NCBI GenBank assembly: GCA_025361485.1
Contig: JANYLA010000056.1
Span: 1 to 32,916, forward strand
DNA: 32,916 nt
Direction of reading: 5' to 3'
DNA from: Bacteroidales bacterium
GTDB taxonomy: Bacteria; Bacteroidota; Bacteroidia; Bacteroidales; Tenuifilaceae
The notes beneath the pieces are model-generated. The model made no database searches, was not told the DNA's origin, and was given only the letters and a program-made list of their open reading frames with translations. This document shows, in pieces, positions 14,679 to 21,962 of the stretch (within the stretch, counting starts at the first letter, position 1; the number at the start of each line of letters is the position of its first letter). The translations under genes were made by a program, and so were the position numbers.

Positions 14679-15920
14679 ATGCGAAGAATTAAGTTTGTCG
14701 TTATCCTAATTAGTCTAGGATTTATTATCTCATGTAATAGCGGAAATAAAAAGTTAACCGATGCGGAGTTAATAGAGCATGCATCTGCTCTGCATAAGGA
14801 TATGATTACCATTGATACTCATAACGATACTCCAATGCGGTTTCTTCGCTCTGGATTCGACTTCGGCGGCGAAAAAAACACTGCTAGAGGAAGTTGTGTT
14901 GATCTTCTTAAAATGGAAAAAGGGGGACTTGATGCCGCATTCTTCGCCGCTTTTATTGGTCAAGGTGAATGTACACCTGAAAAATATAAAGAGGTTAACG
15001 CCCATGTTCTCGAAATTCTCGAAGCAATTCATACTAGGGTTGCGCTTTATCCCGATCGAGCAGGAATTGCAACAATTCCCGACGATGTATATCGGTTGAA
15101 GAAAGAAAGTAAAAGAGCAATTTATATCGGAGTAGAGAATGGATACCCAATCGGCACGGATATCACCTTGATAAAGAAATACTATGATTTAGGGGCAAGG
15201 TATATAACTCTTTGTCATACAAGTAATAATCAAATCTGCACTTCTTCTACACGTAAGGATACGCTTAACAAGAATGGTGTTAGTGAGTTTGGTCGTAAGG
15301 TGATTAAGGAAATGAATCGTTTGGGGATGATTGTCGATATTTCTCATATTTCAGATAGCTCCTTTTACGATGTTCTTCAACTTTCTTTGGCTCCCGTTAT
15401 TGCTTCACATAGCTGCTCCCGCACCATTTGTAATAATCCGCGCAACCTTAGTGATGAGATGCTGGTTAAACTGGCCGAAAAAGGAGGTGTTGTTCAAATG
15501 TGTATTCTTAGTGATTATGTTAAAGTAATTGAGAAGAACCCTAAGCGGGATAGTGCAAGGGTTGCGTTAAGAAAAAAGTATAATAATTTTCAAAATCTTA
15601 CCCCAGAGCAGGATAGTTTAGCAACGATTGACTGGTATCAATTAGATGTAGATTATCCTCAGAAAAAAGCTACTGTTGCCGATGCTGTCGACCATATTGA
15701 TCACATGGTTAAGGTTATGGGTATTGATCATGTTGGTATTGGTACCGATTTCGATGGTGGTGGCGGTATCGATGGTTGTAAGGATGCCTCACAGATGATG
15801 AATATTACCGTTGAACTACTTCGAAGGGGTTATTCTGATAATGATATCAAGAAAATTTGGGGCGAAAATTTTATTCGAGTTTTTCGAAAAGTACAGGAAC
15901 TTTCAAATAACTTGAATTAG
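14679..15920 (+). CDS. Membrane dipeptidase, peptidase family M19, lipoprotein
   Basis: A zinc-dependent dipeptidase of the renal dipeptidase family that cleaves dipeptides (often with a C-terminal D-residue), probably in peptide or peptidoglycan-fragment use. I place the start at 14679, giving 413 residues with a lipoprotein signal MRRIKFVVILISLGFIISC; Cys19 would be lipidated. Metal ligands and catalytic residues are visible: H48 and D50 (DTHND), bridging E153 (GVENGYPIG), H180 (CHTSNN), H223 (DISHIS), H244 (SHSCSR) and D357 (GIGTDFDGG). All key residues are present, so the enzyme should be active. A strong hairpin terminator follows at 15961. It is probably a single-gene unit. Confidence 0.93.
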   Translation: MRRIKFVVILISLGFIISCNSGNKKLTDAELIEHASALHKDMITIDTHNDTPMRFLRSGFDFGGEKNTARGSCVDLLKMEKGGLDAAFFAAFIGQGECTPEKYKEVNAHVLEILEAIHTRVALYPDRAGIATIPDDVYRLKKESKRAIYIGVENGYPIGTDITLIKKYYDLGARYITLCHTSNNQICTSSTRKDTLNKNGVSEFGRKVIKEMNRLGMIVDISHISDSSFYDVLQLSLAPVIASHSCSRTICNNPRNLSDEMLVKLAEKGGVVQMCILSDYVKVIEKNPKRDSARVALRKKYNNFQNLTPEQDSLATIDWYQLDVDYPQKKATVADAVDHIDHMVKVMGIDHVGIGTDFDGGGGIDGCKDASQMMNITVELLRRGYSDNDIKKIWGENFIRVFRKVQELSNNLN

Positions 15921-15960
15921 CAATAAAGAGCACAGTATATTTTAGTTGATATTTTCAAAT

Positions 15961-16009
15961 AAGGATGATTTCTATGGGTTAATCCAACGAAAGCATCCTT
16001 TCTTTATTT
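15961..16009 (+). terminator. Terminator after the dipeptidase gene
   Basis: AAGGATG (15961-15967) and CATCCTT (15994-16000) form the stem, followed by TCTTTATTT. It lies 40 bases beyond the dipeptidase stop. Confidence 0.75.
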
Positions 16010-16039
16010 AATTAAGAGGTGTCGCCCTCTTAAATTAAA
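16007..16039. repeat. Second hairpin, directly abutting the terminator
   Basis: TTTAATTAAGAGG (16007-16019) and CCTCTTAA-TTAAA (16026-16039, one A bulged at 16034) form a 13-bp stem around TGTCGC. Its T-rich 5' side overlaps the U-tract of the terminator at 15961-16009, so the two folds compete. No T-run follows on the plus strand. Confidence 0.6.
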
Positions 16040-16051
16040 AATATCAATAGT

Positions 16052-16111
16052 ATGAATATCGTTTTAGTATATGATAGTCAGTGTTATGGTATTACTGCTG
16101 CGATAAAATAA
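16052..16111 (+). pseudogene. 19-codon frame resembling a flavodoxin N-terminus
   Basis: The frame ATG to TAA encodes MNIVLVYDSQCYGITAAIK. The start looks like the first strand and phosphate-binding loop of flavodoxin-like proteins (IVLVYDS..GNT), then stops. No continuation is seen in other frames before the engB promoter at 16118. It could be a gene remnant, a tiny leader peptide or chance. Confidence 0.25.
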
Positions 16112-16117
16112 CTATTG

Positions 16118-16125
16118 TATCTTTG
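16118..16125 (+). promoter_or_regulatory. Promoter -7 box of engB
   Basis: TATCTTTGC fits the Bacteroidota TAnnTTTG box very well, with a start expected near 16130 and a leader of about 50 bases. The -33 region lacks a clear TTTG. Confidence 0.6.
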
Positions 16126-16178
16126 CACTCGATAATCTACAACGTTTAGCTATTCTAAATTAATAAATAGTATGTGTC

Positions 16179-16796
16179 ATGGCGATTCGCTCAGCTAAGT
16201 TTATAACAAGTAGCCCTACATATGAAAAATGTCCTCAAACAACTCTGCCCGAGTTTGCATTCATAGGTCGATCCAATGTTGGAAAATCATCTTTAATCAA
16301 CATGCTAACAGGGATTGGAGCTCTTGCCAAAGTTTCTCAAACACCAGGTAAAACGCAAATCATTAACCACTTTTTAATTAATGAAAAGTGGTATCTAGTT
16401 GATCTTCCAGGCTATGGATACGCCAAGGTGTCAAAAACATCCAGAAAAATATTTTCGGATATGATCACTAGCTATATCCAAAATCGGGACAATTTACATT
16501 GCTTGTTTGTGCTTATCGATTCAAGGCTTGAGCCTCAAAAGATTGATGTGTCTTTTATTAATTGGTTAGGGCAAAATGAGGTGCCATTTGCTCTGATATT
16601 CACCAAAACCGATAAAATAAACGCTCCAACCCTTCAGGATAATATTGAAGTATATAAAAAAGAGATGTTAAACCACTGGGATGAACTGCCAACTATTTTT
16701 ACCAGTTCAGCAGTAACCAGAACTGGTCGCGAATCAATTATTAAGTACATCGAGGAGATTAATAAAAATACAAAAATTATTCTTCGGGATAATTAA
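16179..16796 (+). CDS. engB: Ribosome biogenesis GTPase EngB (YihA/YsxC)
   Basis: An essential TrmE-Era-EngA-EngB superfamily GTPase that helps late assembly of the large ribosomal subunit. The protein has 205 residues, the usual length. GTPase motifs are G1 GRSNVGKSS (30-38), G2 around T55 in SQTPGKTQ, G3 DLPGYG (75-80) and G4 TKTDK (142-146); the GYGYAKVSK continuation is typical of EngB. The start MAIRSAKFITSS agrees with the family. It is followed by prs 61 bases later, which has its own promoter match. Confidence 0.96.
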   Translation: MAIRSAKFITSSPTYEKCPQTTLPEFAFIGRSNVGKSSLINMLTGIGALAKVSQTPGKTQIINHFLINEKWYLVDLPGYGYAKVSKTSRKIFSDMITSYIQNRDNLHCLFVLIDSRLEPQKIDVSFINWLGQNEVPFALIFTKTDKINAPTLQDNIEVYKKEMLNHWDELPTIFTSSAVTRTGRESIIKYIEEINKNTKIILRDN

Positions 16797-16818
16797 AGAA
16801 AAAATTGCTATTTATTTT

Positions 16819-16826
16819 TACTTTTG
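16819..16826 (+). promoter_or_regulatory. Promoter -7 box of prs
   Basis: TACTTTTGC matches TAnnTTTG, 31 bases before the prs start codon. No clear -33 TTTG is seen, so this is a one-box call. Confidence 0.5.
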
Positions 16827-16857
16827 CGGCAATAAAATCTAGGCAAAAAAATACTTT

Positions 16858-17802
16858 ATGCATAGCAATCACGCAATTAAATTCTTTACGGGTAGGAATA
16901 CTCGTTACCTATCGGAGAATATCGCAAAAAAATTTGGTATCGATCTTGGAAAATCATCAGTAACTGTATTTAGCGATGGTGAATTTGTTACATCATACGA
17001 CGAGTCGGTTCGGGGTGCAACAGTTTTTATTATTCAATCGACATGTCAACCAACCGATAACCTTTTTGAACTTTTGCTTATGATTGATGCTGCCCATAGA
17101 GCCTCAGCATACAAAGTGGTTGCCGTTATGCCTTACTTTGGTTGGGCTCGACAAGATCGGAAGGATAAGCCTAGGGTTGCTATCGGTGCTAAGATGGTTG
17201 CGAATTTGCTTTGTGCTGCAGGGGTTGATAGAGTGATGACCATGGATCTTCATGCCGATCAAATCCAAGGATTTTTTGATGTTCCGGTTGACCACCTCTA
17301 TGCATCATCAATATTTGTTCCATATATTAAGAACTTAAATCTCGAAAATATTGCCATTGCAGCACCTGATATGGGAGGAGCCAAAAGGGCAAATGCATAC
17401 TCTCGTTTTTTGGATGCAACACTTGTTATTTGTCACAAAAATCGCGATAAGGCAAATCATGTTGGCGAAATGACAGCAATTGGCGATGTTGAGGGTAAGA
17501 ATGTTATCATTATGGACGATATGATTGATACTGCTGGTACTTTGACAAAAGCCGCTGATATGATGATTGCAAAAGGAGCATTGAGTGTCAGAGCATTTGC
17601 TACTCACGCAGTGCTTTCGGGCCCAGCATACGAGCGAATTCTCGACTCGAAAATCATTGAACTTGTTGTTACTGATACTATTCCATTGAGAAAAGATAAA
17701 GATACTAGCAAGATAAAGGTTTTAACGGTTGCTGATCTTTTTGGTGATGTTATTAATAAGGTGTATAACTACCAATCAATCAGTACCAATTTTATTATCT
17801 AG
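16858..17802 (+). CDS. prs: Ribose-phosphate pyrophosphokinase (PRPP synthetase)
   Basis: Makes phosphoribosyl pyrophosphate from ribose 5-phosphate and ATP, the precursor for purines, pyrimidines, NAD, histidine and tryptophan. The protein has 314 residues, the normal class I length. Visible motifs are FSDGEF (38-43), the flexible-loop pattern RQDRKDKPR (98-106), catalytic-region DLHADQIQGFFD (130-141, with H132) and the PRPP-binding loop MDDMIDTAGT (219-228). The C-terminus has the expected VTDTIP and LTVADLFGDVI elements. It lies between engB and the L25 gene, which has its own strong promoter. Confidence 0.96.
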   Translation: MHSNHAIKFFTGRNTRYLSENIAKKFGIDLGKSSVTVFSDGEFVTSYDESVRGATVFIIQSTCQPTDNLFELLLMIDAAHRASAYKVVAVMPYFGWARQDRKDKPRVAIGAKMVANLLCAAGVDRVMTMDLHADQIQGFFDVPVDHLYASSIFVPYIKNLNLENIAIAAPDMGGAKRANAYSRFLDATLVICHKNRDKANHVGEMTAIGDVEGKNVIIMDDMIDTAGTLTKAADMMIAKGALSVRAFATHAVLSGPAYERILDSKIIELVVTDTIPLRKDKDTSKIKVLTVADLFGDVINKVYNYQSISTNFII

Positions 17803-17809
17803 ATATTGA

Positions 17810-17841
17810 TTTGATTATTTGATGTTTGGTTGCTATATTTG
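17810..17841 (+). promoter_or_regulatory. Consensus Bacteroidota promoter for rplY
   Basis: TTTG (17810-17813), a 20-base spacer and TATATTTG (17834-17841) match both elements of the Bacteroidota promoter. This is the best-formed promoter in the window, fitting a highly expressed ribosomal protein gene. The start is expected near 17845-17848, giving a leader of about 100 bases. Confidence 0.8.
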
Positions 17842-17854
17842 CAGCCCATTTTAT

Positions 17855-17908
17855 CCCCTCAAGAATAATGGCGCAATGGGGGGCTGACTAAAATTTGAGG
17901 GGCAGCCC
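17855..17908 (+). promoter_or_regulatory. Structured 5' leader of the L25 gene, possible autoregulatory element
   Basis: Two competing helices can be drawn. Helix A pairs CCCCTCAA (17855-17862) with TTGAGGGG (17895-17902), a perfect 8-bp stem. Helix B pairs GGGCTG (17881-17886, inside the loop of A) with CAGCCC (17903-17908, immediately after A). They cross each other with no linker on the 3' side, so they are probably alternatives. The fold ends 37 bases before the start codon. Ribosomal protein leaders often bind their own protein; whether this one does is inference. Confidence 0.5.
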
Positions 17909-17945
17909 TGAGTAACGCTAATTATTAACTATTTTAATCATTACA

Positions 17946-18554
17946 ATGAAAACTATTGAAATTAACGGTTCTTTAAGAACCGAAACAGGAAAGAAATTTG
18001 CTAAACAGTATCGTAAAAACGATCAGGTACCAGCAATTATTTATGGAGGGGATGTTAATATCCCAATTGTAATAGTCAAAACCGATTTAAAACCAATTAT
18101 TTACACTCCAATTGTTCATATCGTAAAAATTGCAGTTGAAGGTAAGTCATATGTAACAATATTAAAGGATATTCAGTTTCATCCAGTTTCTGATGAAATT
18201 CTTCACATTGATTTTCTTCAGGTTTATGAAGATAAGAAGGTTACCGTTTCTTTACCTGTTGTTTTAACCGGTCAGTCAGAAGCTGCTAAACAAGGTGGAA
18301 AAGTTTTACTTATTACTCGTAAACTTCGTGCTTGCGGATTTCCACAAGAACTGCCAGAAACCCTTGAGGTTGATACTACCAATTTAGGTTTAGGAAAAAC
18401 AATCATGTTAGGTGATTTAAGTTTTGACAAAGTTCAACTTATTGACCTTAAATCAATTGTTATCGCTTCGGCTCAGTTAACTAGGGCTGCTAAAGGTACG
18501 CAAGCTGCTGATGCCGCTGCTGCAACAGGTGCCGCTCCTGCTGCTGCAAAATAA
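17946..18554 (+). CDS. rplY: 50S ribosomal protein L25 (Ctc form)
   Basis: Binds 5S rRNA in the large ribosomal subunit. The 202-residue protein is the long Ctc/TL5 form: an N-terminal L25 beta-barrel (about 5-93) with TETGKKFAKQYRKNDQVPAIIYGG and HPVSDEILHIDFLQV, then the C-terminal beta domain (about 98-180). The last 20 residues are an Ala-rich tail (TGAAPAAAK), common in Bacteroidota L25 and probably disordered. It is preceded by a strong promoter and structured leader and followed 24 bases later by pth, a conserved neighbour in many bacteria. Confidence 0.95.
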   Translation: MKTIEINGSLRTETGKKFAKQYRKNDQVPAIIYGGDVNIPIVIVKTDLKPIIYTPIVHIVKIAVEGKSYVTILKDIQFHPVSDEILHIDFLQVYEDKKVTVSLPVVLTGQSEAAKQGGKVLLITRKLRACGFPQELPETLEVDTTNLGLGKTIMLGDLSFDKVQLIDLKSIVIASAQLTRAAKGTQAADAAAATGAAPAAAK

Positions 18555-18578
18555 TATTATTAACAAATCAATTAGGTT

Positions 18579-19166
18579 TTGAAGTACTTAATTGCAGGGT
18601 TGGGGAATATCGGTTCTGAATATTCTAACACCCGACATAATATCGGATTTATAGTATTGGACGCACTTTCAAAGGCGTCCAATATTAGTTTTAGTGATTC
18701 CCGTTATGGTTCTGTTGCAGAGCTTAAGCATAAAGGACGAACATTTATACTGCTTAAGCCCTCAACGTATATGAATTTAAGCGGCAAAGCGGTTAGCTAT
18801 TGGCTACAGAAAGAAAAAATTCCCGTTGAGAATCTTTTAGTTGTTGTTGATGATATTGCCTTGCCATTAGGCAGTTTAAGATTAAGATCTTTCGGCAGCG
18901 ATGGTGGGCATAATGGGCTAAAAAGCATTGATGAAGTATTGGGAACTCAAAACTATGCGCGTTTACGTTTTGGTATTGGAGGCGATTTTCCAAAAGGTCA
19001 TCAGGTAGATTATGTGCTTGGAGAATGGACTGCTGATGAAGTTAAGGTGCTTCCTGAGCCAATAAAAGTGGCATCCGTTATTGTTTTTAGCTTCGGCACT
19101 ATTGGTGTAGAGCGAACCATGAATTTCTTTAATAAAAAAAAGAAAGAGGATGGGGGACAGCAGTAG
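18579..19166 (+). CDS. pth: Peptidyl-tRNA hydrolase, TTG start
   Basis: Releases peptide from peptidyl-tRNA that has dropped off the ribosome. The 195-residue protein carries all the expected residues: N10 (GLGNIG), catalytic H20 (TRHNIGF), N66 (PSTYMNLSG), D91/D92 ([11 protein letters not shown]) and N112 (GGHNGLKSI). The start codon is TTG at 18579: the protein aligns with the family from its first residue (KYLIAGLGN), and no ATG lies nearby. A weak start just after rplY may keep Pth level below that of L25. Its 3' end overlaps the next gene by 17 bases. Confidence 0.95.
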   Translation: MKYLIAGLGNIGSEYSNTRHNIGFIVLDALSKASNISFSDSRYGSVAELKHKGRTFILLKPSTYMNLSGKAVSYWLQKEKIPVENLLVVVDDIALPLGSLRLRSFGSDGGHNGLKSIDEVLGTQNYARLRFGIGGDFPKGHQVDYVLGEWTADEVKVLPEPIKVASVIVFSFGTIGVERTMNFFNKKKKEDGGQQ

Positions 19167-19569
19167 AATTGATAAATGGTTGTGGACAGTTCGGATTTTT
19201 AAAACCCGAGCAATCGCCTCGGAGTATTGTAAAAAAGGTAGGGTGCTGATTAAAGATATGTCGGTTAAGCCTGCAAAAGAGATTCGTGTTGGCGATATAA
19301 TAATTGTTAGAAAACCGCCTGTTAGCTATTCGTTTCGAGTTAAGGGTATACCCAAAAATAGAATAGGAGCAAAACTTACCCCTGAATATTTAGACAATAT
19401 TACATCCCTAGATGAACTTCAAAAGTTAGATCCTAACTTTATGGCATTCTATGGTAATAGAGATAAGGGTGCTGGAAGACCTACAAAAAAAGAACGTAGA
19501 TCCATTGATGATGTTCTTGATTCCTCTCCTAATGATTTTGATTGGGACGATGAACCAATTGATGAATAA
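19150..19569 (+). CDS. hslR: S4-domain RNA-binding protein, Hsp15/HslR family
   Basis: A 139-residue protein with an N-terminal S4 RNA-binding domain (about 6-65: [20 protein letters not shown], then [20 protein letters not shown]). Hsp15 binds 50S subunits that still carry nascent chains and helps recycle stalled subunits, which fits co-expression with peptidyl-tRNA hydrolase, whose end it overlaps. The C-terminal part is basic ([10 protein letters not shown]) and then very acidic ([20 protein letters not shown]). The start at 19150 is preceded by AAAGAGG. The stop abuts that of the convergent flavin reductase with no base between. Confidence 0.9.
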   Translation: MGDSSRIDKWLWTVRIFKTRAIASEYCKKGRVLIKDMSVKPAKEIRVGDIIIVRKPPVSYSFRVKGIPKNRIGAKLTPEYLDNITSLDELQKLDPNFMAFYGNRDKGAGRPTKKERRSIDDVLDSSPNDFDWDDEPIDE

Positions 19570-20109
19570 TCATAAAGATTGAAGATTATTTTCGTTTGAA
19601 TAGCATCCGGCTATTTCCCCAATGTAAAACCTATGAAAATCTTTCGATGGGTAAACCTTATCAATGATTGATTTGTCGATAAAACTATCGGGTTTTAAAT
19701 TATCTGCGTAAAGTTTTTTGCAATCGATTGATAGATATGATTCTTGAAAAGTGATATTGTTATTGGGAGTAATTACAGGCGTTAGGCCTGTCTCCTTAAC
19801 TTTGTCATAGTCTCGACCTGACTTAGAGCCACAGAAATTTAGCGTTGGTTTATATTTCTTGTCAAAGAAAGAGATGTTAAAAGTTTGGTTTTCCTCAACA
19901 AACTTATAGGTGTAGCGCTGTGGTCTTATATAAATGGTAACTACTGATTTATTCCAAAGCACACCAAATCCACCCCATGAAGCAGTCATCGTATTGAAAT
20001 TTTCAGGTATTCCTGCTGTAATTAACATCCACTTTATATCAAGTAGGTTGAAAACGTTTTCGTCTAATTTATATGGATTAAGTTCATTAAAATGGCTTAA
20101 CTTTTCCAT
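19570..20109 (-). CDS. Flavin reductase-like (flavoredoxin) FMN-binding protein
   Basis: A 179-residue protein of the flavin reductase/flavoredoxin split-barrel family, which binds FMN and transfers electrons from NAD(P)H or other donors. Visible marks are WMLITAGIPENFNTMTASWGGFGVLWNK near residues 27-54, the TIYIRPQRYTYKFVEENQTF strand region, and FCGSKSGRDYDKVKETGLTP around 92-112. The specific substrate or partner is not determined. It is last in a minus-strand group after the YD-repeat gene (45-base gap). Its stop touches the stop of the plus-strand hslR gene, and no terminator hairpin separates them. Confidence 0.88.
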   Translation of the reverse strand: MEKLSHFNELNPYKLDENVFNLLDIKWMLITAGIPENFNTMTASWGGFGVLWNKSVVTIYIRPQRYTYKFVEENQTFNISFFDKKYKPTLNFCGSKSGRDYDKVKETGLTPVITPNNNITFQESYLSIDCKKLYADNLKPDSFIDKSIIDKVYPSKDFHRFYIGEIAGCYSNENNLQSL

Positions 20110-20154
20110 ATCAAGATATTTAGGAATAAGGATTAATAATCGTAAGGTGGTTTT

Positions 20155-21132
20155 CTAAAAATACTCGTAGGTGTACTTATATAGCACTTTATAATTATAG
20201 TCAGAGTAATACGACTCCACTTCAGCAGGGTTTGATTTATCGTTGTACTTGAAATTTTTGCTTGAGTATTCATTAGGTATTCCATCGAACCATTTTTCTT
20301 CGAGTAAAATTCCCTTGCCGTCGTATTTGTAAGCCCTATTTAATGATTCGGTTCCATCAGGATTAACTAGAACAATCTCTATGAGTTGATTCTGCTGATT
20401 GTACTTATATTTAAATTTTTTTGAAATTTTGCCAGAATAATACTCAGCATTCGAAATAATAAGGTTGTTCGCATCGAATTCTGAGGTTGTTCGTTTTACC
20501 TCTTTCCCCTTAGAATCATTTCTAGTTTCTTCAATGATGTTTCCCTTTGAGTCTGTTTTTCTTATTAGAATATAATCGAGGGTTTTTCCGAATTTCAATA
20601 CGTTAATTGTTTGAACATTATTGCTGTAAGTTGACTCCCATTTTTCTATTATCGAGTTATCAGATGCATATTTAGTAATATCTTTTGTTTTTCCATCGGG
20701 GAGGTAATTGTAAATTATCTTATAAGGCGATACACCATCAAATCCATTTTCAGTTTTCTTATTTCCCTTGTCGTCGTATACAAAACTTTGTTTATAGGTA
20801 AGTTCAATTTCAGGCTTGTCCTTTTTTTCAAATTTTACATACTCTATTTTATTGTTGTTCTTATCATATTTGTACTGAAGTTTAGAAGAAATTTGTCCGT
20901 TGGCTTTATAGTTGAGCACTTCTATCATATTTCCTTTCTCGTCGTATTTGCTCTCAGTGGTTATATATCCTTTTTGGTTGATTTTTCCTTGAGTGTACTT
21001 GTGAGTCCATTGTGTCGATTTTAATACCTTACTTTTGGCAATACGAGCCCTTTCTTTATCTTCAGGCTGAGCCTGCGAGAAAATGAATGTGCTTACTAAT
21101 AAAAAGGATAGGGTAAGTATAATTTGTTTCAT
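20155..21132 (-). CDS. Secreted YD-repeat-like (RHS-type motif) protein
   Basis: A 325-residue exported protein; I place the start at 21132 (MKQIILTLSFLLVSTFIFSQ, a clear signal peptide). The rest consists of repeated short beta units with the pattern 'YDEKGN.IE', 'YDKNNNKIEY', 'YDDKGNKKTE', 'SKGNIIEETR', 'YNQQNQLIEI' and 'YDGKGILLEE', spaced about 20-30 residues. These resemble YD/RHS-type repeats that form an extended beta sheet. It is small and lacks an RHS core or toxin domain, so it is not a polymorphic toxin. Role unknown; a surface or periplasmic adhesion or sensing role is a guess. Confidence 0.8.
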   Translation of the reverse strand: MKQIILTLSFLLVSTFIFSQAQPEDKERARIAKSKVLKSTQWTHKYTQGKINQKGYITTESKYDEKGNMIEVLNYKANGQISSKLQYKYDKNNNKIEYVKFEKKDKPEIELTYKQSFVYDDKGNKKTENGFDGVSPYKIIYNYLPDGKTKDITKYASDNSIIEKWESTYSNNVQTINVLKFGKTLDYILIRKTDSKGNIIEETRNDSKGKEVKRTTSEFDANNLIISNAEYYSGKISKKFKYKYNQQNQLIEIVLVNPDGTESLNRAYKYDGKGILLEEKWFDGIPNEYSSKNFKYNDKSNPAEVESYYSDYNYKVLYKYTYEYF

Positions 21133-21252
21133 CTTTGAATAACCGATTTTACTTGTCGCGAAATGCATTTTCAGAAGCAATTATAGTAAATATTTGCGAT
21201 AAATAACTGATAAGTGTCTTTTTTGCTTTTGGAAGAATCAAGGAAAGGCAAA

Positions 21253-21837
21253 CTATTCATCTTCAGTTTCTTCTTCTTCCGCTGTCACAGGGATTGTAAC
21301 CCCAAGAATAAAGAAATAACGATGGCTATCGTATGGTACAAAGTGGTAGTAGAGCTTATTTCCTGATTTTCGCGCAATATCAATTAAGCCAAGACCTGCC
21401 CCGCCTTTTTCGTTAAGTTCACCTTCAATCATCTGTTTAAGAAAAAGATGCTTTAAATCCTTTGGCGATGAGTTGTTTAACTTTTCAAGTTTACTTTCAA
21501 GAATAACCATTTTCTCATTTTTAACAAGGTTTCCGGTTATAACATAAAAGGAGTCTTTGTTTTCTCCAACAATAAAAAGACCATTTCCGATTTGCTTCTC
21601 TTTTTCATCATAATCATCGGAATGTTTAGTGATATTTTGCAAACATTCGATCATAATATGGAAAACTCTCTTGCGAGTTGGCGTAGGAATATTCTTTTCT
21701 GCAATTTTTCGATTAGCCATAAAAGCGAATGATCGCATGATCTGGTGGTTCATCTCTCCCTTATAAATCAAGGGAAAACCACTAGATGCCATCTCGCTAG
21801 TTAGGGTCGATTTTATGAAGTAAATTACATTGTCCAT
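21253..21837 (-). CDS. SiaB-family protein kinase (DUF6272, histidine-kinase-like ATPase fold)
   Basis: A 194-residue cytoplasmic protein with a GHKL-type ATPase fold. The N-box is IECLQNITKHSDD (63-75, with E64 and N68) and the glycine-rich lid is GGAGLGLIDIARKSG (145-159). In Pseudomonas aeruginosa, SiaB phosphorylates SiaC, which then activates the diguanylate cyclase SiaD, with phosphatase SiaA opposing it. Here no SiaC (DUF1987), SiaA or cyclase gene is adjacent, so the partner must lie elsewhere or differ. The C-terminus is highly acidic. It lies 125 bases downstream of manA on the same strand. Confidence 0.85.
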   Translation of the reverse strand: MDNVIYFIKSTLTSEMASSGFPLIYKGEMNHQIMRSFAFMANRKIAEKNIPTPTRKRVFHIMIECLQNITKHSDDYDEKEKQIGNGLFIVGENKDSFYVITGNLVKNEKMVILESKLEKLNNSSPKDLKHLFLKQMIEGELNEKGGAGLGLIDIARKSGNKLYYHFVPYDSHRYFFILGVTIPVTAEEEETEDE

Positions 21838-21962
21838 CGAATGATGAAATTAAAAAAAAATCTATATATAATCCAAACAAGTCTTAATATTTCTTAGTTT
21901 ATTTTACAGAATGATGTTTTTTTGAATCGAATAAGCTCCTTTTTTAAACGAACGTCAATCTT

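Noticed and set aside
17855-17908. Riboswitch for a small metabolite
   Set aside because: The fold does not match any class that I can recall, and a ribosomal protein gene downstream makes a protein-binding leader more likely.
20155-21132. RHS polymorphic toxin
   Set aside because: Too short, no RHS core motif, no toxin tip and no immunity gene next to it.
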